From: Micropterus salmoides
Lineage: Eukaryota > Chordata > Actinopteri > Centrarchiformes > Centrarchidae
NCBI RefSeq assembly: GCF_014851395.1
Contig: NW_024041262.1
Span: 17,413,671-17,477,670, forward strand
Direction: 5' to 3'
Length of the DNA stretch: 64,000 bases
The translations under genes were made by a program, and so were the position numbers. Positions 39,430-51,679 of this stretch are shown piece after piece. How positions within the stretch are numbered: the first letter of the stretch is position 1; each line of letters begins with the position of its first letter. The notes below the pieces were generated by a model. That model was not told the origin of the DNA. It searched no databases and was given only the letters and a program-made list of their open reading frames with translations.

Positions 39430-39610
39430 GAGAACCAGTGGTGGAAGAAATACTCAACACCACAGTGGAATAATACTCCCACATAAGTAGCCTACACGTA
39501 GGCTGCATGTACAAGCAATTTGTATGTAAGTAAATGTAAACAAGTATTTGCAGTTCTCAAGTGTTAAAAGTAATGCTATGAAGATTGGAGATTAGTGTTA
39601 AAAGGTGGAG
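39430..39610 (+). repeat. Teleost repeat (agtggtggaagaaatactcaa family)
   Basis: Starts ccagtggtggaagaaatact and goes on to aagtaaatgtaaacaagtat and gttaaaagtaatgctatg, the recognisable modules of a very common fish repeat. It begins right after the promoter island. Confidence 0.65.
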
Positions 39611-41530
39611 CTTTTGATCACATCACATGATCTTTATCAGCAGATGGATTTTGCACAGTTGGGGGGGGGGGACTAAAATCCTTCTTTGTCAGAGGTAATT
39701 AAAAGTTGGAGGTTGATGAATACTTTTTTATACCACAACTCACTTATACTAAGTTTATACGTTGGCTACTTCACACCTGTGCTAACATTGAAAATGAAAT
39801 TCATTGTCATCCGAGCAAATATCAGTAACAATTTGTTTGAATTCACTTAGATTCCAAAAAACTTCGGGAAGTACTAACAGAAAATTGTCAACAGTCTACC
39901 ACTGAATAAGTATATTCAACAAAACTGCATTATGGTAACACCAAACATTAATCAAAATCCAGTGTTGTTTGTGCTGCAATGGTGCAAAGTTAGCTGGATT
40001 TCATGTTGCTGTAAAATCAACTTTTGATATGCAGATGAAAAAGGCTGCATGCACTCGTGAAAGGTGTGTGTGCCTGGTGATTATGTGCTTGAAGAGCTTA
40101 CATCTGGGGAATGTTTGTTACTTGCTTGATTAATTATCCTGATATGCAAGACTTTGGTTGGTTAGGGATTTCTTTTTGACATAAATCATTATGGAATTTA
40201 ACATTTAAAATTACTGCAGTTTTTAATACTAGAAGAATAGGAATCATTGGGGAGCCCAATGCGTGTGTATTCTTAGTTCAGTGCCAAGAGCTACATATTT
40301 GATCACTTCTCCTCATATCTGATCAATATGTGCCTCCACAAACAACTAGGATTGGGACTGGAATGTAGATAAGGGATAGTATTGACATTTTCCAGTCTGG
40401 CGTTAAAAGAAAAATATAGATTACTTCAGAGAGCTGGCTCAACATTGCATTCTAGTTATATAACTTAATAATGATTAATTAATTCTAAGATGTATGGTTA
40501 ATTTTAAGATATAGCTGTGCAAGATGAAGGTGAATTAATGAATAAAATCATAATTACAGGTGACCCTTGATAGTACAAAGAGCAGACTCATCACAATAAT
40601 GTAGAGAGGCTGAAAATAATAACATTTTACATTTCATAGCATATGGGGGGACACTGATGAAATATATATTGTGTTTTTCCCCCCTGCACTCATAGATAGT
40701 CTACTAAGAATTTGCTGGCACATCCAACAGGATTCTCACATCCTGCATGAGCCTACGGAGAGGATATTACAAAAGTGATGAAGAATATTTAATTCAGCAG
40801 TAAATACACGTTGAATATCTCAATGTGGTGATAAACAATATCCGGATAGCACAAAATACTATGAAAGAACTTAATATCAAGGACAGATAGCCAAATCAGC
40901 TCATATAGGCTCAATGGAAGCCAATAAACAGAGGCACTCTGCCTCTCCTGACCTTCACTTCTGGCTGAGATCGGGGCGATAAGGCAGGCGCAACCTCAAT
41001 AAAACCCATACAATGGAGGAAAATAAATAGATATTAAATTAAAGCAGAGGCAATACTAGCTGAACTGATGCAGGAATTCTAGAACAAAAGCTTCTTTGTG
41101 CAGTTCAATATTGTCTACAATCACCGCCTCATGATATATTTCCAATCATTTTCATCTCTTGCCTTGACGTATCAACACATTGAATCATCTTGTATTGGAA
41201 CTTGCAAATGACTTGTGTGTGTGCAGCCACATTTATATATTAAATGTGCGTCATTCTCCTAGTTTGGCCTTTTCGGTTGGCGTTAATATCAAATTCATAA
41301 TCTCTCATCTCTGACTGTCCACCAAGGAGGATTTTATGATGCCAAACTTGTATCACGTAAACCTTACCCTGACAACATTTTATGTTCTTTTAGGCACTAG
41401 GCTCACCAACTACTCAAAAGTAGTAACTCGCAGAGGGATTAGCAAGTGTTTTTGGTGTCATTATATATACTGCTACTGCAAGATCCATGTTGATGTCTTC
41501 AGGCTTTTGTCATGGACTGAAATATAGGCC
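39611..41530. other. Intergenic AT-rich DNA
   Basis: No exon is supportable. It holds a G10 homopolymer at about 39661-39670. A mixed-composition patch near 40910-41010 could be regulatory but has no distinguishing motif. Confidence 0.4.
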
Positions 41531-41538
41531 CTCTTCAG

Positions 41539-41766
41539 ATCCACTGCATGCTTCAAGTGGTTCCTGAAGCCTTGCATCTACTATTGTCAGTGTTAATGTC
41601 ATTTTCACGTAATGCACCTGAAGAGCTCCGCTGTGTATGTGAGGAGTTGCTGAGGGTTTTCAGGTCCCCTCTAAAGTGTAGTAAGGCATCTGAGTTCATA
41701 CTTGGGGGGCCTAGCTTCTATTGTATACAGGGCAAAGTGACCATAGTAGTATGTATGTATTTGTAA
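41539..41766 (+). other. Exon-like open frame with helical, ARM-like composition
   Basis: An acceptor-like tract ggccctcttcag ends at 41538. The frame then opens and stays open to the stop at 41766. It reads HLLLSVLMSFSRNAPEELRC and CEELLRVF, an amphipathic leucine-rich pattern unlike random AT-rich translation. No clear donor follows (gtgacc near 41736 or gtatgt near 41749). It lies on the same strand as the degenerate exons at 51.7-52.7 kb and may be another piece of that gene, but I cannot name the family. Confidence 0.3.
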
Positions 41767-43065
41767 TTTTATGAATCTGACTATCATGCACAAGCAGATA
41801 TTCAGTTTCTAACATTGTAAAAAAGAATATCATAATTTTTCACACTGACAATATTTCCATTTTCAATCTTTCAAATCAAATATGTAATTTGCAGAAGTAA
41901 TGGCCACATGACATCACTGATGCTCTGCTCACTAATTTTTGCTCATTTCTTTTGAATTATTTATATGAGAGATTCTCCATATGCTCTGTGAGGCTTCTTG
42001 TCCATTAGTTTCAGTGAGAATTAGCATTTTACAGTGAAGAGTATAAAGAGCTTAACTGCCCCAATCAAACCAGGTGATTTAAATCCTGTCTAATCGAGAT
42101 GTTTAATAGGGGTTGGAGCTGGATGAGCTGAACTAAATGGTCTGAAAATGTTCCTGGGTCTCAATCACCTGTATAATTAGGGCCATTTCACCTGAAAAAA
42201 CATGGGTGCTGAAAAGAGGTTTACAATATAAGACGAGGTGAAATAACCCTTTTTGGGGTTGTTTTTTGCTAAATTGCTCAATGCAAAATTACTAACAAAA
42301 AGACAGCTTATTATATCCCACTGATATAATAAACTCAGTTAAACCTGGGCTCAAAAATGAAGCGTGAAAGTGTATAAAACTGTTTTATCGGCCTTGGAGA
42401 GCCTTTGTGACTGGCCTGCCTCAGTAATTAGTTATGCCATACGAAGAGGTAATTTGTATGCTAAAGTTTAATTGTCCAATTATCACTGGATGTGAAAGGA
42501 GGCCTTGATGCCATTTCATCATGTTTGAAAATAGCGTTGTACCCCTCGTGCCACATATTCTAGTAGATGGCAATTATAGAGAGAGCCCTCTAACTAAGTT
42601 GATTGATGCAGGCTGGCCCCTTTGCTACCTGCCTGGTGCAATCGTTGGCAGTGAAGAGTTGATCCATTCAGCCTGCAGAGCTGAACCAGCCGGGCTCTCA
42701 CTATGGAAAAGGACCCCAACTAGCTGCTGATAGACAGCATAAACACCAACTGTATAAGTGCTGAGGAGGACAACATGTTAAAACAACATTATTACAAAGT
42801 AAACAAGAGAAAATTTGTTAGGTATTCATTGTTTTTAGGAAGCTCCTATAAAAAACAAAAAAACAACATGGTGAGTTTCTTCATGCTATAACAACAAACA
42901 GAAATGAGTGTTGAGAAGTGATCATCAGCATTTTTCATGCTGTCCTGGAACATTTTTACTGCTTCCTTCTCAACTTTGCATTTCACCCTGGGGATTGAAT
43001 TTTGGCTCTGTGATAAAATGTCAGTGTAGTGACCTCTCAATGAAAGCTAAATAAATGTATACATT

Positions 43066-44731
43066 GTACACTGTAAACCTGAATAAGTTCAGAATACTAA
43101 ATTTTTGTGGAAACTGATTACCTCAAACTTAAATATAATACATTTTTAAAAAATCTTTAATTTCCGCATACTAAATTACATACTGATGCTTATTAAAATT
43201 AAATTTCACTTATTTCACTTTACTCAAATGTAATTGTGCACAACTTATACTCTGAGGGAAATCTACTCAAATAAATAAATAAATAATTGTGCTACACTCA
43301 AATACTAATGGAAACTCGCTCAACAAAATGACTACTAGTAAACTTGCCCATTTTCAGATAGTAGTCCTCAAAAATACAAATACAACTCCGTTATTACAAT
43401 TCACGTTCTCTTTATTAGTATCATCTTCTCACAACATCTTCCATCATTTCTACATTTAACAGACACATCTTGCATAAAGCTGAATAGACAAAGTAACTGA
43501 CTGCTTGATCAGATAATTAACCAGCAACAATTTTGATAAGCAATTTGTTTTCATTCTTTTTTGCAATAATGTTGAACATTCCCTATTTCCATTTGAGATT
43601 TTTGTTATAATTATGATGTTAAGTTATAATAACTTGAATCTTGAGCTAAATAAAGTTTCCTTTTACTACTTACTTTACTGTGTTTTGTGGAAAAAGCGAC
43701 TAATGCATATTTTTATTCCATCAGCAGCACTTTTACTTAAACATAAAAGGGAGCTTTAAATGCATAGTTTTATGGAATCATAAGCTAATAAAGATTGTTT
43801 CAAATAAGAAGTTCAACATTATGCAAATTGTTAAGTCAGGTAGACGAGGTAATAGAAAAATATCAGGGTTTCTGCAGGTTTCACCTGGTCAAATTTAAGA
43901 CCTTTTTAAAACCATTATGAATGAAATTTAAGACTTATATCATGGCTTAAAAAAAAGAAATGCACAAAGGGTGTCAGGATGTGTTTGGTTGAGAAGGTTG
44001 CTGGACCCAAATGCAGGACTCAGTTCAATGATTTAATTAAACAAAAGGCGCGCACTCTTACAATGAGTGGCAGAGCAAAATACAAGCAAAATAAGACGCA
44101 ACAGATCAGAATAATAAACAAACTAACTCAGACACAAGCAGACAAATCGCAAATAAGCTAGCACCAACAAGGAACACAGACTGAAGCTAAGATTAAACAG
44201 AACTCTAAGCAGACATGGGCAAAACAACACAGAGGTTTACAGACCAGAAGTAAACTCTAAGGCATGAACTAAGGCACAGAACAAGGAACTAAGATAAGAG
44301 ACAAAACAGATACAAAGTAAACTTAAAGATGTGGATGAATAAAATAATAAACATGGTTACACAGAGACTAAAGCAGAAAGATCAAAATCAGATTAATGAA
44401 ACTAGCAGAGAACATAAATGGCCACCTGGCAAACAGACAGAACCCAAGCATGATGGTACAGAAACTAATACATGATAAAGGGACAGAACTGAAATCAGGA
44501 ATATACAAAAACACCACTGAATACCAGCTAACAGACAGTAACCAGATAATCAGTAACATCAGGTAGAGGACGCACACTAAAGGTAGCAAGCAAACTATAA
44601 ACTAACAGCACACAGAGAACTCAGGACAGGATCGTGACAAAGGAAATGTAGTCAAAAAATTACTTGCAGAGTAAATCAATGTATTCAAATTAGGGTAGAG
44701 TGATGTATACAAAATTGGCATCAGACGATGT
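43066..44731 (+). repeat. Inverted arm 1 (pairs with 52920-53878)
   Basis: Reads from gtacactgtaaacc through gagaaaatttaag-like AT-rich DNA and cagggtttctgcaggtttca (43864) to attggcatcagacgatgt. The reverse complement of the same series occurs at 52920-53878. Without the 668-bp insertion at 43971-44638 the arm is about 1.0 kb. The hAT-like end cagggtttctgcagg is internal to the shared region in both arms. Confidence 0.75.
43971..44638 (-). mobile_element. 668-bp LTR-like or MITE-like insertion with 5-bp target duplication
   Basis: Ends gtgtcagg...gatcgtgac, flanked on both sides by AAAGG (43966-43970 and 44639-44643). The inverted arm near 53.0 kb preserves the empty site with a single copy of the target (reverse complement ...cacaaaggaaatg...). 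The TGTCA...TGACA termini and 5-bp duplication suit a solo LTR or LTR-derived element. A related sequence, opposite in orientation, is at 62.7-63.2 kb. No protein is encoded. Confidence 0.7.
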
Positions 44732-45994
44732 AACACCAGCAATGAAACACCGGGATGGGCAATGACATTGATAAGATACGTAATTAACAAGCTGGCACCT
44801 GCTGACGTGAAAAATGGATCACCGGTCGAAAAAAAAAAAGGTTTGTGTCTTTTTGGTGACTTTATAAAACAAAACCTTCTGCTCATGGATAAACTCAGGA
44901 GAGCAGACAGGGAGACAGAGAGACGCAGGGAAAGCCGGTGTGTTTGCAGTGAGAGACCAGAGGTAAAGGTGTGTGAGTGAGTGCAGGGAGAAGTCCAGGC
45001 AGGTGCAAAGCAGGTATATTTACAAATAATAACAGAAATAATGACCATGGGGATTAAAACATGCTTTCACAGGGTGGTATAATGTAAAAAAAATAAGATG
45101 GTATTTTTGAGTGGGGGATTGAGGGTCCTCCCCCAAGAATTTTTTTTTTTCCAATAAAGAAATATGCAATTCCACAAAATCTTGGAACATTGTTATAACC
45201 ACATCTGTGAATAAGTAGGAAAATGTAGAGCAGATTTGGAATAAATTACACCCCAAAAGCTAAACTTGCTAAATAAGTCTACTGGGGTTGAATTAGATCT
45301 GTGAAAATTCATTTGGTTAATTTTGATGCTCTCCACAATGATTTTACATTCATTGCGCAGCACCAAGCAGTTTTGAGCCTCACCACCTTATAATGGCAGG
45401 AAAACACTGTTAATATGACCTCAGAATCATTACAGATAGGATTATTCATGTTTGCCTTTTGTGCCTTAATTTACTGCTTTATACATTTGTATAAATTAAC
45501 ATAAAAAATAGGTAACATGACAACCACCTCCCTTCTGTATAATTACAAGCATTTCATTTGTACATCAAAACCCAAAATAATAATCTCCTCATTAGTTTAA
45601 AAGGACTAACGTTAGTTTGTATCCCTAATTTGCTTTAACGTTACTAACCTCAGCTCCTCCGTAGTCAACACCGTCCTTTCTTTTTAATTTAATTTAACTA
45701 TCAAGATGTTCAGTAGAGGACAGAGCTGTAACCTGACAACTTCATGTTGATTTTTCGTCTGCTAACTTTCATCGTCATTTTCTGCCGTTCTCTCACATTC
45801 GCTCATTGAAGAACGAGGAGAGGGAGACAGCCAGGTGATGAGTGTTACTGTAGTTCACTGAAAATCATTAACGATCATGTGACATTTTAATAGCGGCGCT
45901 CACTCATTTAGCAGCGACAGTAGGCTTCAAAAACGTTTCTAGAGACTGGTTTTAAGCACTTATTAAGTATAAGTTATTCCGTCCAAGAACCAAT

Positions 45995-46150
45995 AATTCA
46001 ATTCAATTCAATTTTATTTATATAGCGCCAAATCACAACAACAGTTATCTCAGAGAGCTTTTCATAAAAGTATGGGCGGCCATCTGCCTCGACCGGTTGG
46101 GGGTGGGTGGTTGGGGGTGAGAGAGAGAGAGAGAGAGAGAGAGGGGAGGG
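45995..46150 (+). repeat. Teleost repeat starting with aattcaattcaatt and tttatttatatagcgcc
   Basis: Contains attttatttatatagcgcc, aatcacaacaacagttatct and ccatctgcctcgaccggttg, a ubiquitous fish repeat. It ends in a (GA)n tract at 46119-46142. Confidence 0.75.
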
Positions 46151-46488
46151 AGGCAGCCTACACAATATACACACAGAGGTACAGACAGTAAAGGTAAGGT
46201 AAGGTTGCACTTCCCCATAGCTGAAGAATAAATCTGTGCTATATCTGTGGTAAAATCAGAAAGAGACTTGCGGCAATAACACGAAAGCTGCCTGTTATTC
46301 TTTGTAGTCGTAATACAGCAAATTGTATCTGGACCGATTTGGACTAGCGACAGACAGAACTACACCACCACAGGAGGAAAAAACATCCTTGAGTGCTGCG
46401 GGGGCATTTCAGTGAGCATTAGAGGTAGCATTACATGGACGTTGGAAAATAAATACCCGTTTAAAATTATTTAATACCTTGAACACAA

Positions 46489-46568
46489 ACTTCAGCAAAT
46501 TTAAGACTTTACGACCTTAAATTTAGATTTTTAAATTTTAGACTTTTTAAGACCCTGCGGAAACCCTG
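46489..46568 (-). repeat. hAT-like element end
   Basis: Reverse complement begins cagggtttccgcagggtctt, the counterpart of cagggtttctgcaggtttca at 43864. It may be the far end of one element starting at 43864 or an independent fragment. The flanking 8 bases do not match, so a simple single insertion is not proven. Confidence 0.5.
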
Positions 46569-46659
46569 CAGGACGTCTCTTTTCCTCTAAATGGGACCAT
46601 AATTTACTAAATGAACATCATGCTGTGTTGAAGAAGACTAGCGACTGACACCATAAACT

Positions 46660-46830
46660 CATTAGGAAAGTGTTTACTGAGGTAATCAATCAGCTGAGAA
46701 GTAGCCACATTTTCTCATAGACTTCTATAGGACCCAGTGAAGTCGCCCCAGTGCTGGCTGTCAGAGAGAATGCAGGTTTGAGGCTTCACTTTTCAAACCT
46801 GGAGGTTTCTGCTTGGTGAAGACACAAAGC
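46660..46830 (+). repeat. Teleost repeat (agtcgcccc...ctggctgtcagagagaatgc)
   Basis: Contains catagacttctataggaccc and agtgctggctgtcagagaga followed by atgcaggtttgaggcttcac, a common fish interspersed repeat, adjacent to the gene fragment at 46.95 kb. Confidence 0.55.
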
Positions 46831-46947
46831 TGCTTCCTGGTTTCATAAATCAGACACATCAAATATCAGATTTTCTGTTGTAGTTTTGAAACAGACCAAT
46901 CAAAGAACAAGACGCAGATTCAGGTTGTCCTCACACAGAGGAGCAGG

Positions 46948-47159
46948 TTATGTACCGAGGCGCTGCTGGAGGAGCTCATGAGGAGAGGAGGCTGGAGCCT
47001 TATGGCGGGACTTGTGAGGCTTGGTCTGGGAATCCTTGTACTCCTCCACCAGGGCGAACAGGTCGCTGAACCTGCAGGAGGAGGAAGTGATATCATCAGC
47101 CGCCGCAGTGATCCCGTCAGTGTTTGTGTGAGTGCGTGAGTGCTCATCTTGTGGACCTC
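46948..47159 (-). pseudogene. Terminal-exon fragment of a degenerate multi-exon gene
   Basis: On the minus strand an acceptor cctcctgcag (ending at 47072) is followed by a frame from 47071 reading FSDLFALVEEYKDSQTKPHK through SPHELLQQRLGT to a stop at 46950-46948, a natural-looking C terminus. The intron just upstream (47088-47159) matches, in inverted orientation, 52690-52768 on the plus strand, where the preceding exons of apparently the same gene end. The piece thus seems cut off from its upstream exons by a rearrangement. I do not recognise the family. Confidence 0.5.
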
Positions 47160-47219
47160 GTCTCAGCTGGCCTAAACGGCCAGTTCAGAAGTGCTTTCAG
47201 GAGTAAGTACATGAGTTAC

Positions 47220-47275
47220 ATCAACATTTAGCTGATGCTTTTATTCAAAGATACTTACAATAGCTATATATGTCA
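47220..47275 (+). repeat. Fragment of fish repeat (tttagctgatgcttttattcaaag)
   Basis: catttagctgatgcttttat followed by caaagatacttacaatag is a diverged copy of a ubiquitous fish module. A reverse-phase relative (ttgctttggataaaagcgtc) is at 51.50 kb. Confidence 0.5.
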
Positions 47276-48804
47276 GAGGTCACACCAAAGGCATGTGTCT
47301 TATCCACTGTTCCATCACCACCCCTAGAGAAACAGATAAATCCATCCACAGCCACCTTTCACTTTGGCTGAAGCGGACAGCAACAGGAGCGTCAGTGACC
47401 ACAGTGAGGAGTGTCAGCAATGTCTGGTTCATCTTTGCACAGCAAAATACAAACAACCCAATTATGTGGATAATTATAAAAGAAAGCTAGCACTGCATGC
47501 TCATCGGTGCCCCCCACACACTTAAAAGCATATTTTTTTATTTTTTCCAAGCCTGTCTTGATACAATACTCACTTGCCAAAATGTTAAGAGTTACTGGTG
47601 GCTGTTATGATTCCTTCTGTCTATACTGACGCAATAACGCTTTCTTAATCTGACTCAACTGTAAGAGAATGAGGACAAAAATTCTAAAGTTCATTAGAAA
47701 CAGTTATGAGACTTTAGCAGTCTGACTTAGACAAGCCACAAAACATATCAGAAGTATTTTTAGAAGTTAGTCTTTGTGTGTTTACTTGCTGAGCTGCAGC
47801 AGTGGGATACTTCCTTCAGTAAACCTACACAATGACCTAACAACAATATCCATTTAATTTTAATTAGACTGCTTAAGCCTTATTTAGCTTCAACTAAACT
47901 TAGCCTCCTAAATTTTTTATTTGGGTTTTGAGATCCATGCACTATATACTTCATTCTGCTCAGCTTAGACCTATTGTCCTCATTAGTGGACACATGCCTG
48001 TGCCCTCGAGGGTCACTTGCCAGCCATGTTCTGATGTCTGTTTCTTCTTTGTTACACATTGGGTACACATACTCATTTTTTTTCTAAAAGTACACTCTGT
48101 TCAAAGATAATGCTACTAATATAAATACACAAAGAATCAAAGCCCAGGTTTTGGGAGCTTTGAGAAAAGTGAAAGTGAAGAAAGAAATGTGGATTTGTCC
48201 CAAATTTCTAACAATTTGGCCATGCCTATGAAGGGGATGCTGATAGCCAACATTAACCTTTTCACTGTACACATCATATTTTAGCATTGTTTTGAGAGAA
48301 AAAACACAAACCTATCCTTTCATCTCTTTAAACCTGTCAGTTGCTGGAAGAGGCATTCGAGTTGGTTTTCCGTAGTACATTTCATTTCATGACATTTACA
48401 TTTCATATTACTTGTCGTTGATATTGACATTTCTGTGAGTACACTGAGTACTTACATTGCAGGTTTTGAGGACATCAGTCATCTGCTAGCAGGTTCACTG
48501 GGAGGCCACGGAGGGTCGGGCGGCATCTCATGTATACATCGTGTTGTTCTTAGATTGACAATCAAACTAATTATTATACAAATATTTTTACAGCACATCA
48601 AGCCATAAAGTGTAACAGTTCTACCAATGTAATTCTAAAATAATAATAATATTGATAGCAATAACAACAAATCGATCCAGCTGCAACTACTAAAAGACAA
48701 GTCAAATTTAAGCAAATACAGTGACTCAAACAGTGGGTGAGAAATAGAAGCTAACTACAACCTTAAACATGACAATAGAAGAGATTTGGAAGCGAGTGCA
48801 GTAG
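47276..48804. other. Intergenic AT-rich DNA
   Basis: No exon or recognised repeat that I can support. Confidence 0.35.
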
Positions 48805-49060
48805 GGCTGGACCCAAATATTCGACTATTCCTTCATTGGGTTGATATTCAGTTTTCAATTTTGGGATGTGGAGATTCGCACAAGCACCTTCAATTCTGTC
48901 CCGCACAACGCTGCACACACACCAGCTTGCACCGCGCTTTTCAGTTTCTTTCTGTCCGCTTTCAACTTTCATTGTCAGCCGTATGTTTTACTGCCCAAAC
49001 AACACAGCTCGCGTTTTGAACTTTTTCACCCACGATTCTGTGGTAACAACTGCAGGTGAG
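48805..49060 (+). repeat. Teleost repeat beginning tagggctggacccaaatattc
   Basis: gggctggacccaaatattcg, actattccttcattgggttg and ttttgggatgtggagattcg are diagnostic segments of a dispersed fish element. The short open frames over it are incidental. Confidence 0.5.
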
Positions 49061-51489
49061 CTGCTTGTGGAGAAGGCCTATAGTACATCTCTCTCTGTTT
49101 GTGTCTTTGCAACTGTCAGTAGACCGTATGGCGATCATGGATAGAGTTGGTCTCTTGGACGGATAGAAAAATAAAAAGTCATGCTCAGCACATAAAATCT
49201 GAGTGAAATTGAGGATATTCTGTCTTGGATTTTGTGTTCAGGGCAGCCCAAGAATTTAAAAATAAGCTTGTAAATGGCTTTTGAAGGGATCATGTACCGG
49301 AAAACTAAATAAACTAACAAGTGAGAAATGACAATTGAAAGTAGATGGCTCTATCCTCCTAGTCATCACAAGACAATATTATAATAAAATTTTGAAATTT
49401 TAATCAAATTTCACTATTACAGAGGTCCCAATCTGTATTGACTGACCATTATGTGATCAACATTGTTGCTACGGCAAAGGTAATCTTAAACTCACATGAA
49501 GGTCATAAATCCTGAGGATCTCTGTATTGTGGTGTGTATCTCTCAAGCTCGCAGTAGAACTGGTTGCATAGGTTCAATATTTGTAAAGCAATGAACTCAG
49601 CAAACACCTGCAAACACATAAATGTATGCAGATTACTGGTTTCCAACTTGGGCCTTGACAGAAAAACATAATGCATTAATTACTTGTTTTAAGCAGGACC
49701 GCTGACTATATGGCAAAAAAAATGTAGTTTTTACCTGAGAAATGGGCTTGGACCACTGCATTGACAAGAAAAGAAAATGCAGCGTCATCCTGCCAATTTT
49801 TTTAACCTAACTTAGGTTTTGCTGCATCAAAATGAAAGATTATGTGCCTAAAATTGAGTTAGCCAATCAAATATATTCTAAACTAGACTAATTGTATAAT
49901 ATTTCATCATTTAGCTTCTATCTGAAGCAACATTCCCACACCAACACAGACCCTTGTGTTTTTTCTCAACAGAGCCATTTTTGGTCTGAACAGGGTTGAG
50001 ACAGAATTTCAGTCAGGTACTAAATAGTTTAAGATCCATAAAGGAGTCATTCAACCATCTCATCATACGTTTGTAACAGTCTTTAACAAAGCCCATGGTG
50101 AAAAATGTTTACACTTCATGCTGTAATAGATCTACAATTTTGGCTTTTGATCACTGCCAATCATTTTTGAAAGAAATCTATGAGAATTTTAAATTGCTAA
50201 ATATTCATTATAAAATCTCACAGTCACAGCTGGACTAATGCACTTTTCTAAAACAGTACAATATCCCCCCTACGTCTCATGTCAGGACTAAAATATCTTC
50301 TTTCATGTTAAAATGTCATCCACTGTGAAATGTTGCTGGCTCCAGTTCTAGCAATGTAGTATTTGTTATATCCTCAGTATGTCTGATTAGCAAGCCAGCA
50401 ATTGACGCAGAAATATGCAAATTGCTAACATACCTTGTATTTCTGTAGTGCCATTTAATAACGTTACTCTGATCCTGCCAGAGCAAATATAACAAACAAT
50501 ATGAAGATTTCCCATTAGCCCAGTCAACAAGAACATCATCAAACGCTGATTTTCTAAAAAAATTTTTTTTATAATTTATCTGACTCACCAGTATCAGAGC
50601 TGCTTTCACAAGTCAGGTGATTATAATAGGAAGGCAGAGCTTGACTGTCTCCACAGTAAAGTAACTAAGTTACAGCAGTTCAATGCAAAGTCAACATCAA
50701 AGTTACCTCACTGTGTTAGCCAGCTAACTTGAAGTAACGTTAAGGTAACGTTGAGCCTTTCTGTTAACATTACTGCGCCTGAATACAGACCTTGTTCATT
50801 TACCAGACCAAAGCGCATGTAACAAGCATAGACTGTATATAAAAAGGTAACAAGGAGCAGTGTTGTCTGGAAAGGTTTCAGCCACCGTATTTTCCCCTTC
50901 ATATTTCACCATTATTTGACGCTAAAATTTCGTGATGTACGAAAGTAAGTCTCTCCTAAACCATTGTTTTGTATTTTAACAGAAGCAGTGTTGTAGAATA
51001 ACTTGATATTGTTGTTCACCATAAACTCCAGCTGGTTGGTTTTATCTTTAAACAGATTTACGAATGGCTAATGCCAGTTGATGGCTAGCTTAAATGTGCC
51101 ATTAAATTGAGAAGCTAAATACATTATGTTACTAATTAATGTCAAACTAGACCATGTTGGCATCGTGGAAGAGTAATTTTGTTGTAATATTTGGAATCTT
51201 TCATACATCAGTTAAAATGTCAAGAGTCCACGTGTGAGGAGTTGGCTAACGTGAAACAAACTAACTTTAATTTGATGTAACGTTAACATTACTGTAGATT
51301 TCCCTGCCGAACAATTCACGGGCATTCCTACAAGGACATAAGTTAGCAAATTAGTGCTGCATGAATAAGTAACTGCCTGTTTAGTAATAAGTAGTGTTAC
51401 CTTTACTAATTTACTTTCACAGCCCTTTCAAAAGTGTTTGGCAGTCATGTTAGCAAGTTAAATTAATCTTGCCTTGTTAATGCCTGAAA
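49061..51489. other. Intergenic AT-rich DNA
   Basis: No supportable exon. The recurrent fish motif catagactgtatataaaaagg is at about 50827-50848, also seen near 20.5 and 21.05 kb. Confidence 0.35.
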
Positions 51490-51540
51490 TGTAAGTTGCT
51501 TTGGATAAAAGCGTCTACCAAATGAGTAAATGTAAATTTG
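51490..51540 (+). repeat. Fragment of fish repeat (ttggataaaagcgtct)
   Basis: ttgctttggataaaagcgtc followed by taccaaatgagtaaatgtaa matches a ubiquitous fish module. Confidence 0.6.
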
Positions 51541-51679
51541 ACAGTCTTGTCTCAGTAATGTGAAGTTAAAGAACCATTGCTATAGGTGGTGGCCTTGACA
51601 AACTGTTATGTTTCTTTTAGGGAAGGGTATTAAATGAGCCCCAGGGCTAAATTATTAAAGGGGGTTTGGGGGTCCTCAT

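Noticed and set aside
44602..45048. 148-residue minus-strand frame
   Set aside because: It spans the end of the inserted element and arm 1 sequence; Ser/Leu-rich, with no family resemblance and no splice context.
43864..46568. A single 2.7-kb hAT element bounded by cagggtttctgcagg and its inverted counterpart
   Set aside because: The flanking 8-base sequences do not match (aaaaatat against caggacgt) and the left end sits inside the duplicated arm, so two independent fragments are as likely.
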